From positions 66,631,053 to 66,695,052 of the forward strand of contig CM060732.1 of the NCBI GenBank assembly GCA_030704615.1: 64,000 bases of DNA. The letters are read 5' to 3'. Under the pieces are notes generated by a model. The model made no database searches. It was not told the DNA's origin and worked only from the letters and a program-made list of their open reading frames with translations. Shown here in pieces: positions 33,928 to 46,700 of this stretch. The translations under genes and the position numbers were made by a program. Each line of letters starts with the position of its first letter. Positions within the stretch are counted from its first letter, which is position 1. This DNA is from Takakia lepidozioides. Taxonomy: Eukaryota; Streptophyta; Takakiopsida; Takakiales; Takakiaceae.

Positions 33928-34791
33928 ATGTGCAAAGTCAGAGAGCCAAAAAAGAGGGGAAGTAGCCGTCAAATTTTTGAAGAGTTCTTTGGGATGAGCT
34001 TTTATTGTACGATTGCATAGTTATTCTTCCGGACAGTTGCAACATAGGTACCTACGACTAAATTTAAGTAGTAAAGTACTAGCAGAAATAAATATAACAA
34101 CGTCAGATAATGCATGGATAGGGTGTGGGTCCAGTAGCTTGGCACGTGCCAAGGGTCTGCGTTCCTAATCGTTCTCGTCTTGTTCCCTTGGAGGCTTGGA
34201 GCGTTCCCCTAGTGGAGACTGGAAAGTATGTACGCTCTCAGCAACAACTGCTGTTACTGCACAAATCAACGCTGTCAGTACTCATGCTCTCATCTGTTGC
34301 TGCCGATTCGCGAGTCATCCTAGGTCTGAGCTGGGGAGACTTCTGCTCTGGAGTCTGCACAGATTTCTGCTCTTGATTGTCCTGTTTCCGTTCAGACTAC
34401 AGCTGGTTTCATGTCCCTCTGCTTCTCACACATGACAGAGTGGTCCCACTCCAGCTCGCTCCCCTTTGGTCGAGTTCCTATTCTGCACAAGCCATGCCAG
34501 TCTGATTGTCAACCGCCTTTGGTAGCTGGCTTTCTCTCTCACTCTCAAATGTCAGTGCTTAATTCCATCTCCTGTGCCAAGCTCTTGTCGGGGTTGTTTC
34601 CAGCGACCGAGCCAAAACTTTGGAGCTTTTCATTCGGCCTGATTTGGAATCCTATTGGTACGTGGATACAGGAAGCACTCTAGTTGCTCGAGAAAGGCTT
34701 GGGTGCCAAGGAGTTGTAATAACGTTGAAAACACTATGGCAGGATAGAGTATTTCGCTACCTCCAGCGCAACTTGAAGGAGGTGGACGATC
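33928..34791 (+). promoter_or_regulatory. Upstream region of the PIR gene
   Basis: 5' flank and probably the 5' UTR of the PIR gene. It is C/T-rich around 34,290-34,580. No other gene is supported; the short frames here have no recognisable domain. Confidence 0.35.
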
Positions 34792-37700
34792 ATGACTGTC
34801 CCTGTAGAAGAAGCTGTGGCAGCTCTCTCTACTTTCTCTCTCGAGGTATATTTCGGCGCTGGCATTCAACACTGCCCCTTGAATGAGACTGTGTCCACTG
34901 TTGGAGCGGTACTGTATGTGCATGTGTTTGTTGGATCAATTACAGAGAATGAATGCGTTGTGCTTTCTATGAAGGGGGCGATCAACCTCAGTATCGGTTG
35001 ATTGATGATACTATTGATGCTTGGGGTCAGGGATAGAAAGGTTACGAGGGTTAGCACTAAGGGCCATATAGTCACTAGAATGGCAGTTGCTCGCCAGGTA
35101 TTAGCTTTGCGGGAAGGTGGGGGGAATGCACTAATTAAACTGAGTTTGCCGAATTTTTTTGTGAATCCCGCCGAAATATCCACGTAGCTGGAATTGGGGA
35201 AGAGAAAATACAGGTGGACACGATTTCTGAATGTCCAGTTCTCAATGTCGTCCACTAGACTGCCGAAGGCATTAGTGGGGTGGGAAGCTTTCTCTTTTGA
35301 AGTCGGTAGAGAGACAGAGGGCATCCAGCTAAGCTGTGGTGGACGTCCTTCAAGAAATGTGTTGCATTTCTAGGTCAGATCATAGAGATCGGTCGCAATG
35401 CTTGGTAGGGTGATGTTATACATTGAGGAAGAAACAGGAATTCAAGGTTTGTTGCATCAGCAAGTTGAAATGACAGGGTAAGGGGTGGTGGAATGCCTTC
35501 AATTGGGCATTCTTTAGCAGTTCTCCCAATTGATAGCTTGGCCAAGTGCAGGAGAGAGCTAGATTATAAGGATCAACCTCAAAGATCTCAACCTAAAACC
35601 CGCAGTTGGAGGAGCATATTAAATTCGAGAAACTCAACAGCCTGGCAATCCCTGCCTGCAGTAGGTTTGGCCTTTTGGCTGCATGTTTGGATAGGTGAAC
35701 TCTGAGGGTTATGAGTGTCCGAGCATGTTCACTGTAAAGTTGACTTGGCATGTATTGACATTCTAACATCAGCCAAGTCATGAACAATGACCTACCTTCT
35801 GCTCATCACCACTCTTTCGACAAGCAAGTAGTGTACACAAAGAGATAAGACGAAGAACTCCAATGGATCTTCAGGCTCCTAGACGGTCTGATCAATTACT
35901 GTGGGCTATAAAAAGAGTGAATCTATTTGCTCACTGAATCCATAAGAATGTGGTTGTTCCAGGTCGAGATTTTGGAGTTATCAGTGCAAGCATTCCCCAA
36001 CCACTTGACTGTTGCACCCAACACTTTGAAGCTTTGAATTGCAGTTTAGACTCATTCATGCACAATTCAGTTCATTGTGTCCAAGTGCCTCTAACTGTTA
36101 CTTTCTTTTGTATCTTGGCAGGATGACCAGCCTGACATTCAAGGGGTTGGCGTTACTTTACTCGGTGGCCGCAGTGCAACAGAGAGTGCTATAGGTATGA
36201 ATGGCTGGGACCCAGTAGGTTTCTTTGGGGAAAATCACTGTCTTCTGTAGGTTATCTTGATTCGGTTGATCTTGCAGGTATTTCAGCAGTTTGAAGTTTT
36301 TTCTCACTTTTCTGTTCTGTTATAGAGGAGGATATGCAAAGAGTTTCCTGTCATGTACAGGGTGGATTTTTTGGCCAGTATATCCAATCCTCACTGCTAC
36401 TGGGAAGTCATGGAATTGGAAGCATGTGTGGTGGGTTCCCAGATTATGAAGATATTCCAGCTTACCAACTCTCGCTTGTGGAGGATACAAGTGCAATCAC
36501 TGAGCTGGTATGATATTCCTGGCTGAACAAGCTGAGGGACAACAGTGTTCCATTTAATCCTAATACGATCCAATGCATAGGATCTTACAGGCAATTTTTT
36601 CCTTGAAAGCTGTCTATTGATGACCTGAAAGGAATTTTTTCTGTTCCATGGTTGATGGTGTAGCTATGGCTTATGTGAACCCATATTCTCACCAATAATG
36701 AGGTCACAGCATCAAATTCGACTGATGGTCTTCTGTTTGAAGTTTGACGAGATGATTTTATCTTTTTTGCCTATTCTTGATCAGGACATGCTCCTCTTGG
36801 AAGGAAAGGATTTGGTGGCCATCCTCTACACATATCGCAGCTGCGTCAAAGCTTTACCCCAGGTCTGTGGGTTTAGCTTTAAGCTCATAACAACTAGACC
36901 TTTTTGGGAGGGTTGGAAGCAGCCCGTTTGAGGAATAGTTCGACATGAGAACCGTTGAAGATACATATGTCTCTTGAAAGATCATACAGCAGAGTTACAA
37001 TGTAACTGGCATTTGAAACAGCATGATGTCACACCTGTGCTCAGCAGAGGTTTCATATGTACTGCTGGAACTGGCCTTGTAGGTAATTATCTTGTGTGAT
37101 TATGCTCTTTCAACCTCAGGGGCACATAAGCAAGAGGTGTCACTTGTAGCCAACCAATTTTCAGCTCATCCGTTACTCCTTTCTAGCCTATGAAAATCAG
37201 GATCCGACCCAAACTGTGAGGTCACTGCTGTTAGGATGTGAGTGTTGGTATATGATTTGTTTGTTATGGTAAGGTGCCCCAGGTTTGAGCTTATAGGAGA
37301 TGGAAATTCATATTAGATGGTTATGAGGGTTGATTTCGCCAACATTTTTGGTCATTTTTGGGGGCGGTGGAGAAAGTAGTTTAAAATCGTGCACTGACCC
37401 ATCCTTGTTACAAATTGGTGCAGTTGCCAGAATCAATGAAGCAGAGCCAATCAGATTTGTACTTGGAAACGTATCAAGTGCTGGACATAGAGATAGGCCG
37501 CCTCCGTGAAATGCAACGCTGGCAAGCATCTGCTGCAGCAAAAGTGAGAAATCCCCAAGAAGTCTTCTTTCTTTGTGGTTGTGGTACACCATGTGCTTTT
37601 GAGTGCATAAACACCAGTTCCCCACCTTTGAAGGTCATTTGTGAAGTCGGCAATTATGCTTCAATTTCCCCGCTAAACAAACAAATAATTACCCCATTCT

Positions 37701-40700
37701 TTAGATTTATGCTCTAGGGCCAGCTAGTTACAGCTTACCAGCAGGATCTCAAGGTACACTTGAACTTTTCAAGTGCTTTTCAATGGTCCAAAGAGTTCCC
37801 ATTTCTTCAAGACATCATACCTCTTGGGAATTTTTTTCTCTGGACTTCCTCCAATGTCAAATTGCTGAGGAAACTGACATGGTTTCATCGTGTAAGTCTT
37901 GGTGGTTGTGCCCAAAGCAGGTGAATGGGTTTATGTCTTTGCTGGACAAATTAGAGAGAGAACCCTGAGTGCTTGCCACATTGTGAAGCCTCATTGGGTG
38001 TCAAATGGGTGGATGACAGCTAGCAGCAGACATGCACATTTTTTCTCGCTCTGACAAGAAGTTGAATGGCCCCACGGTTACACACATGTGGTACATATTA
38101 GGTTTCTCTACCCTTTTCCTTTTTGCTGCAGACCTGCCCTCTCTTTCCTCTGCCTCCTTTTTCCCTGCAAGAAAGAGACAAGGACTGTCCTGCCATCAGA
38201 CAGTATTGATTTCAATTACTGTTGCAGATATGAGCCCTTTACCACTGTGTAGTTGCCTGTGTTTCATGGTAACGTGACGGAAAAGGGGCTGGAGGGTGTG
38301 TGCCTTGTTCAGCATTTAAGGGCTACATGTTTTCAGTGATGTGAGAAGATGACATTGTTAAATTTTACTGATACAGCTCTTGTTAATTCTACGCTGGGTG
38401 ATGCAAGTCAAGTCTTGGTTCCTTCTCCGCATCTGCCTTGTGGACGAAGGGATATTAGCAGCATTCATGAAGTGTCCTGTTTAGTGGCAACTGAGGGCCC
38501 AATGACACTATGAAAACAGGGCCATGCTGAAGCTGCTGGATGTGCTGCTGCAGCTGGATCACCTGAAGAATGCAAAGGCCAGCATCCCTAATGATTTCTC
38601 CTGGTACAAAAGGTGGGGGATTGATTGATGTCTTAGACACTTTCCACTGCACAGGGATGGATACTGAAGTTAAGAGGACCGTGCTTTGCAGTGTTATTAG
38701 ACGGCCTTGGCAGCTTCATGCCCATCCCTACAGAACGTCCGTCTCTTGACATCAGGTGGTCTTGAGTTATGCCTGTTGTAACTATTTTGTGAACAACTGT
38801 GAATACAGAGGTTTTGAGTGGCTGATGTGTGGCTACTCTTGGCAACGTTTTGTTGCGGAATGTTTGTTCTAAGAGCTGTGTATATATGTCTAGGCATTCT
38901 CGAGCAAACCTGGAATTGATAATCTTGTTTTTGGATTCAGATTCACAAAAGTTTCAGCTACTCCATGAACGCAACCTGAGCTTGAAAGCTTAGATCTGTT
39001 GTTTAGATATTGTTGTTACAGAGATTTTGTGGTGCACAGAACCTAGTATACATAGTGATTAGCAAAAGTTTCAGCTACACATACAATCCAAGCCTGAAAT
39101 CTTAAATCTGTTGCTTAGATACTGTTGTTACATGGCCAAAGATTCTGCATACTAGTGTATATGTCTGCTGATGTGTGTGGTGGCTTCGTGACAGAACGTT
39201 CACTCAAGTCAGTGCACAATGGCCTGACACTGATGTGATGAGGGAAGAACTTGATGATCTCCAGGTGTACTCTCTCTCCCTCCCTCTCTCTTTCAGCCCA
39301 GACAACATTGTTCCCCCGCACTTCTGTTCACCAACTTTGAAATTCTTGAGGCTGAGCCTAAAGGCCTGGTCCTGTTGGGGTCTAATCGCCGGGCAGCTCG
39401 CAGACAACAGGTTGATACTTGTGTGAAGTGCTTTCTAGAGGATATCTGGAAAATCTGAACTAATTGCCTTTATCAAGGTAAGTCACACTTCTGGAGGGAG
39501 CCCTCACAAAGGTAGTGTCTGCTCCCTTTTTTCTGCCCAAACTGGGCGGGGGGTCTATGGCCACAAGGCTACGGCAAACACCGTCTTATGAGTACACTCT
39601 CACTTTAGGAGGCTGGTCTCTGCTTGTTGTAAGAGATTTGAGGCACACAAATGATCATAGCCAGATTTAGCGCCTCCTAAAGACTTGAATTTTTGAGTAA
39701 GCATTTTGTAAAGGCCAGGCACCTGACAGGACTGGGCAAACTTTGTAATGGCACTCCAACACAGTCGATTAGCGAAGATTGACACTGAGGTTGACGGTTT
39801 GCTGGTTCCACAATTTGAACCCAAGATCAATCTGGTGTGAAGAATTTGTTAATCACAGGGTTATGTGCAGCAAGGTTGGACGCCTGGAAGTAAATGTAGA
39901 TTACAAGTTTTTTCTGCAGCCTGTTCCTTCATCTGTATCTTAAGACATCTCTATTTTTCTTACATGCATGCTGACATGGAGGCCTGTGGGTGGGTTCACT
40001 TGGTTGGAATTTTCCACTGCAGATCTTCCTGAGCACGAGATGGACAATACTACTCAACCTGCAGGCTGAAATATTTCGAGTGAATGGGTATCCTTTTTTT
40101 ACTTCTTATTCCTTACCAGCTGGAAATGAAATAACACTTAGCTGTAGAAGTGAAATTACCCAAGCAAGCCAATATCAGCACCTCCAATTGACCATCCCTG
40201 GGAGTGAAAGGGCAGAGTCCATTTGGGGTTCTAGAGTTGTTGTGTTGTTTCAGTGCGCTAGGGTATATGTCCATCCAACATCACCATAGTGCTTGTGCTC
40301 GGGGGAGGAGAGTCCAGCTACAGGGTATGAAGAGTTATGTATACAGTGGCACTGACATAACATCATACTAGAAAGAATGCAGCACTGCTGCCCTTGCCCT
40401 CTAGCTTGAAGCAAATACAACAAATGTGTATGGCTTGTACATACCTTTTGACATGCTTTCGCGGGTACTGGGATTTCAGCTGGTTGTGGGAATGGGTTAA
40501 AAGAAAGAGGAATGTAATCTGCATACAATGGACTGATAGGGAGAGAAGTAGAGGAACCCAACTGATGGAGAACAGTGATTTTGTTTGTCATCTCCCTCCA
40601 ACCAGTGGTGAAACTTAACCCATCTTTCAAAATGTACAGTGTGGAGGACATTATTCAAGTCCTCATACTTTTCTGCCTGGAGTCACTTGAGTCAGACCGT

Positions 40701-43700
40701 GTTCTACTCTACTCTGAAAGGCATGCCCTTTTACGAGTATTGCCAGTGCTAGTGGTTCTTGCCACATCAGGTGAAAAAGAAGGCGAATCGGTCTTTAAGA
40801 AAATCAAAATCCCCCGGCTCATCAACATCTTCAAGGTCAGACATTTGATTGTTTAGGGGAAAATTGTTCTCTTTGATCTGGGAGCACATCATTTGTCTAG
40901 TTGGCATGCACTTGTTGATTGGATGTGTTTGAAGAAATGTCGGAAGATTGCAGTATTTCCTTTTGTAAAAGAGCCCATTCTAGGTATGTGCAGTGAGGGA
41001 AAGAGAGAGAATTTGAAAGGATGGTCCTCTGAACAATTTGTTCTATTTCCTTAGTTGTGAAAGGTGCCTTTGCGTGTTTTTCATGGACCTAGGACAGAGG
41101 AGTGGACACTATACCATGCTCCCTGTAGGTTGCAGCGATGAACCTTAATAGCCGGGTGTTGTCCCGTCCCTGCAGGAAAAGACACATGGTTTTTTCAATT
41201 ATGGATGTGATTTGGGATGCTGTTTCCTAAGTTCATATTCTTCAAATAAGATAGAGAAATGTCTACGGCTGACTGCAAAGGCTGAGTGTGCTGTGAACAG
41301 AGAGACCCAGTCATCCCAGCATTTCCAGACCTGCATCTGGCACCAGCTAGTATGCTCAAGGAGCTGGCACCCTACTTTCACCGACTGTCGGCACAGATGC
41401 GGATTCTTGGGCTGCCGTTGCCGCACGAGATCAGCATGAAGGAAGCTTTGGAATATCCACTTGGACCGTCATTATTCGTTCTTATTTTCTTTGGTATCAG
41501 TAGGGGTATTCTTTGAACAACCCACATGCAGAGTAATGGAGATATCATCCAGTTATGTCCTTTATCATCATGTTCACTTCATTGGAGTGGCTGAGGTATG
41601 GAAATTTCATTAGAAAGGTGTCTGGAGACCAACTGAGATTATGGTAGATTGATTACCTACACAAGAAGAGGAGAGGAGAGGAGAGGAGAGGAGAGGGAAA
41701 ACAAACGAGGAATGAAATTTATCATGTGGGAAGGAGTTGTAATTTACACCATGGAGAACTTTGACTATCAGCAAGTACCAGAAAGAGTACCTTATTCTGA
41801 ATCACATCCCCAACATCAGAGCTCAGCATGATGAGTTTTGCTTGCGTTTTGCTGCTGCATTGAATGAGGTACTCTCTCTTGCCTGGCCCTCACGTCCCCT
41901 GTGCATATTGTAAACTTTTTCTCCTTCTTTCTTCTCATGTACCTGATGGAGATGTACTAAACTTCTTTCTTGCTGTTACCTGCATGAAGCGTTGACTCTT
42001 TGACAATCCCTTGAGCTTTAGTTGCTTGTGGGCTGCCTATGGCCCCTCTCTCTTCCTTGTTTCATGGGTGAGGCCATCATGGATGACCTCAAGGGTTTAA
42101 AGTTTAACTTGAACTTTGACCTCAAGTTTCTTATTCCTTGCTTGATTGCCTCGGATGGATGGCAGCTGGAATTAGCGAAAGTTGCAAACTCGCTCGAAGC
42201 AGCATTTGGCACACGTGTGAAGGAGAACATGTACTTGGTCATAGTTGAAGGTTTCCAACTGCTAAGTGAGTGGACTGGGCGAGTATGGGAGCAGTGTGCT
42301 TGGAAGTTTGCAAGGCCTGCAAAAGATGCCACGCCTTTTGATCCAGAACGATCCACAGAAGTCACTGATTATGAGAGGGTGAGGTTGAATTTGTTCTTTG
42401 GTCTCTGTGGTTCCACTGTGTTGTCCTTGCATGTCCCATATGCTCTCTGGGACTCCCATAAGTAGAACAAATTTCTTCTCTCCAATGTAAAAGACTAGAT
42501 TTAGGGCTTCTATTTGGGCCCACCTTTTCTCCTTGTTTTGTGTGTTCATCGTCCCATAAGTTCTTTGAGCTTCCCACCTCTTAAAAAATTACTTTAGTCC
42601 TTTCATAGGCATTTGGGGGAGATACTATTACCTATTCCGAGATAGCCAATTCCTTACAGAGGTGTTCCATTACAAGGATTCACTTGGCTGTGTGAGGCTT
42701 TAAATCTTAGATAAGCCCTTGATCAAAGTTGTTTGTGGGCCGCTTGTGGAGGGCCCAACTCTCTCTCTTGTTTCCTGCTTTCTCTTGTCCCATAAGCTCT
42801 TTGAGCTTTCCTCAGACATTATAAGAGTGTCATGTCATTTCTTTTCATTTGTCTGAGCTTCCCATATACGTTATGAAGAGATCCATGATATTGTCTACTC
42901 CAAGATAGCCAATCTGTCACAGACGGTTGCTTTTACGAGGAAGAGAAATACTTAGCAACATATCTGCATGAGGCATTCACTCTTAGACAATCTCTGTTTC
43001 TTGTTTCATGCTTTCTCTTTGCCCGTAATCTCTTTGAGTTTTCTGTGGAACTTATGAAGAATTATTTTATTTCATTTCCTTTTACTATGAAATCTGGGGG
43101 AGATACTATTGTCTATTCCCAGATAGCCAATTTCTCACAAGTCTTCGATTACGAGGATCAGAAATGCTTGGCAGCATATCTAAACAATGCACTGACTTTT
43201 ACACAATCCGTTAATCAGAGTTGTTTTTGGGCTGCTTCTTAAAGGCCCCACTCTCGTTCTTGTTTCATGCTTTCTGTCTCATAGCTCTTTGAGGTGTCCA
43301 CATATGTTATAAAGTGTCATCTGATCTCATTTCTTTCTTTCTTGTGGGAGATTCCATTGTCTATTCCGTGGAACCCAATCTCTCACTGAAGTCTTCCACT
43401 ATGAGGATCAGAAATGTTTGGCAGCCTACCTGCACGAGGCATTCACCCTTAGACAATCACTCGAACAATAGTTCTTTTCTCTGACTCTGGTTTTCCTATT
43501 GTCTCTCATGTTCTTCCTTCCATTTGTCCCATAAGCTCTATGAGCTTTCCGCGGATGTTATAAAGTACCATTTCATTTCATTCATTTCATTTCTTGTGGA
43601 GGGCCCCTCTCTCTTTCTTGTTTCTTGCTTTCTCTATAAGTTGTTTGGGCTTTCCGCAGACAATATGAAGTACCATCTCATTTTTTTGTCAAAAAGTTCC

Positions 43701-46700
43701 TCTTTATTCTTTGTGTTTCTCTGGCTGGCATTCCAACTCTTATGTGTCAGATTAGGACTGGCATCAGAAAGTATTACATTTTGAGAAGGAATTGGCAAAG
43801 GTGAATTTTTCGAGCGGCTGTGTGATAGAAGTCTGGTAATGAGTAATGTCAAGTGCAATTGTATGCTGAACAGGCTATTAAGAATCAGTTAAAAAGATGT
43901 AGACACAATCAAGAAGTGCACAACCTACGCATAGACTACTGCGGCTGCGACCCATGTGTATAAGTTGCTCACGGATGATGTGGCTGTTTTAACTCAGAAG
44001 TCGCTTGTTGAAGCTCATAATGTCTTGTTCACTCCAGGGAATTTAGCATCACTCTTAGTGTGTGCCCTTGCATTGCTCTCTTTGGCAGGTTGTCCGCTGC
44101 AACTACACACCAATGGAAAGGAAGGCATTGGTAGAGCTGACAAGCTATGTAAAGGGAGTAGGCACCATGATGGAGAAAGTGGACACACTAGTGGCTGACT
44201 CTGTGTGGGAAGCTCTGCATGCTCAAGTGCAGGAGTTTGTCCAGAACAAGCTGACAGTTATGCTTCGCACTTCCTTCAAGAAGAAAAAGGATTTGTCACG
44301 GTGGAGTTTCATCCCATTGCATTTGCTCATAGATCTTGATTTCTTCCCAATCACACCCATAAGCATATTGTGTGCTCATTGTATGCCCTATGACCACATC
44401 TTGTTGAGCCATATTGTCAACCACTTGGACCTGATTTGGTGTACATATTCAAAACTATATTATGTCTCCTGCTGTGATCATGTCCATGTGGATTGTTGCC
44501 CTTCTTGAGTCTCCTGCTCTGGCACACACTTTGAGAACGCAAAATGAACATAAACTAGTTGGGCGTGGCCCCTTTCTGTTTCATTTGCTGTAGTTCTTAA
44601 ATCACCCATGTTGGCATATCCTGCTAGCATTATAGTCCATGGAAACAATTTATGCAGGCATTCAAACACTTGACATGCATCCTGCACATTTCTACCTCTG
44701 GCATACTTGTTAGACAATTTATGAGTAGAAATCTTTTGGCTTGAACCTGCTTTTGCTCTGTTAGATCTTTCATGTTGATGCTACACTGCAAGAGACAAAC
44801 CTGGTGTTGAGAGTCTAAAATGCGCAGTGCTGTTTGCTTACACCAGTCCGTACATCCCTAGGAGTGACCTAAGGGTTCTTGTTAACTCCTCTCCTGGTTC
44901 TTTTCCTAAAACTGTGGTGATAGAGGTGCTACTCCTGACACTGGTCTGATTCAATATCCTAGCAATATCCTATCAGAGCTTCTAGATCCTTCAAAGAAAG
45001 ATGTCTTCATGAGGACACACTTCTTGCTTGTTGGTTGACCTTAAAGACTCCAAGAACATGTGAATTTTGCTTGCTTCCAATCTTGTCTCCATTTGAGTGC
45101 TATTTGGGCTTGGCATAACATTAATGCAAGTTCTGGTGTCTGAGGATACCATGTCTTAAAGAGAAACCACCTGGTGACCATCAGCCAAAAGCTACGTTAT
45201 CGTTGGTGATTCCCTGGTGGCAGATCTATTCTAGAATCTGAGTGGTCAAATGTACTACATGTGCAGAATTTTAACGGACATGAGAGTCGTAGCAGCTGAT
45301 TGGATGGGGAATGCAAGCCAGTTAGATATTGGACAACTAGGTAAACCCAAGGAGGAGGATGTCGGAACTCCTGTCTCTTTCCAGGCCAGGCCTGCTGCTC
45401 CCACTGCTGCTCAGGTTATACCCATCTTACCTTTGCTTATTCCTTACAGTGTATAGATGTTATGTAATGTGGGTTAAGGTGATAACCCACTGCTGTTGCG
45501 CCATATGATCGATGTGTCAAGGAAGAGGTCCTCCTCAAGAATTTAGCCAAGAGTCCACAATCTACACTTGAGACTGAGGAAGAAATCAGTCATTAACAGC
45601 CATGTCGGGGTGGGGCTGCAGCTGCATTGCTTGCAGTTTTTGATCCATGAGCTCGTATCAGGGGGTGCTCCAAAGAAGGCAGGGGGTTTCTTTAGTAGCA
45701 GCGACTCTGATGTTCCACCTGGGGACATGAGACAGCTTGAGAACTTTTTCAATAGGCTTGCTTTCTTCCCCCACATACTCGACTACAAAGGTACTCAAGC
45801 TCCACAACCCCAACTATGACAACTCTGTCTGTCTCTGATGTGGTTGTGCTACTTTCTCCTATGAGCTCCTGTGGATATGTCTTGCTTCCTATGGGGTTGT
45901 TTGATCTTCATAGAGTTCCAGTCTTCTTTTTATTTCCTACTGTTTGGCTTCTGTGCTTTGTCCTTTGGGTGGTGCTGTGGACGTTATACATTTTATATTT
46001 TGGGATGTAATACCTGTTCCTGCTCCTCAGCGATGACAGTATCTTACAGCCCAATGCTTGGTTGCAATGCTATCTCCATCGCCTCTACAGGCATTGGAAA
46101 GGTCCAGGGTGGGGTCACACAGCATGTGGATAGAGACTGGAAGTTGGGTCAACCTGGAACGTTCTGACCATTTGTGTCCAGCTCACGCTAGAGATGACTG
46201 GGGAGACAGACTGAAGAACATTTCTTCGTTCACTGTCCTTTCTAGTATGTGAGCCGGGGTCGATATAGCTGATTCCTCACTGTGGTCTTCCATACGAGGA
46301 TCAGAACTGCTTGGCAGCATATCTGTATGAGGCTTTCCATTTAGAGATTCGTCTTGATCAACAGTTGTTTTTGGGCTGCTTGTTTAAGGGCCCCGTGTTC
46401 TTTCTTGTATCCTGCTTTCTTTGGCCCATAAGCTCTTTGTGCTTCCTGCAGGTGTAAGATTCCAGTGAATCTTACAAAACTGCGGTTCTATTAGGAAACA
46501 TTCTCCGTGATGATAGTATTATACAGCTCAATTACTTGACTGCAACTCTATCTCCATCTCTTCTAAGGGCCTTGGGAAGATTTGAGGTGGGCTCTGGTCA
46601 ACATACTATGCCTATCCGGAGACAGCCAATCCCTTACTGGAATGCCACTATGAGGATCATAAATGCTTGGCAGCATATCTGGCGGGACACGTTAGAGAAT

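Noticed and set aside
33860-33930. tRNA gene on the minus strand
   Set aside because: Box A and box B are present, but the acceptor and anticodon stems do not pair and a long body with A-rich tail follows, so it is a SINE.
34866-35324. 152-codon minus-strand frame inside PIR intron 1
   Set aside because: No recognisable domain or splice context; probably chance.
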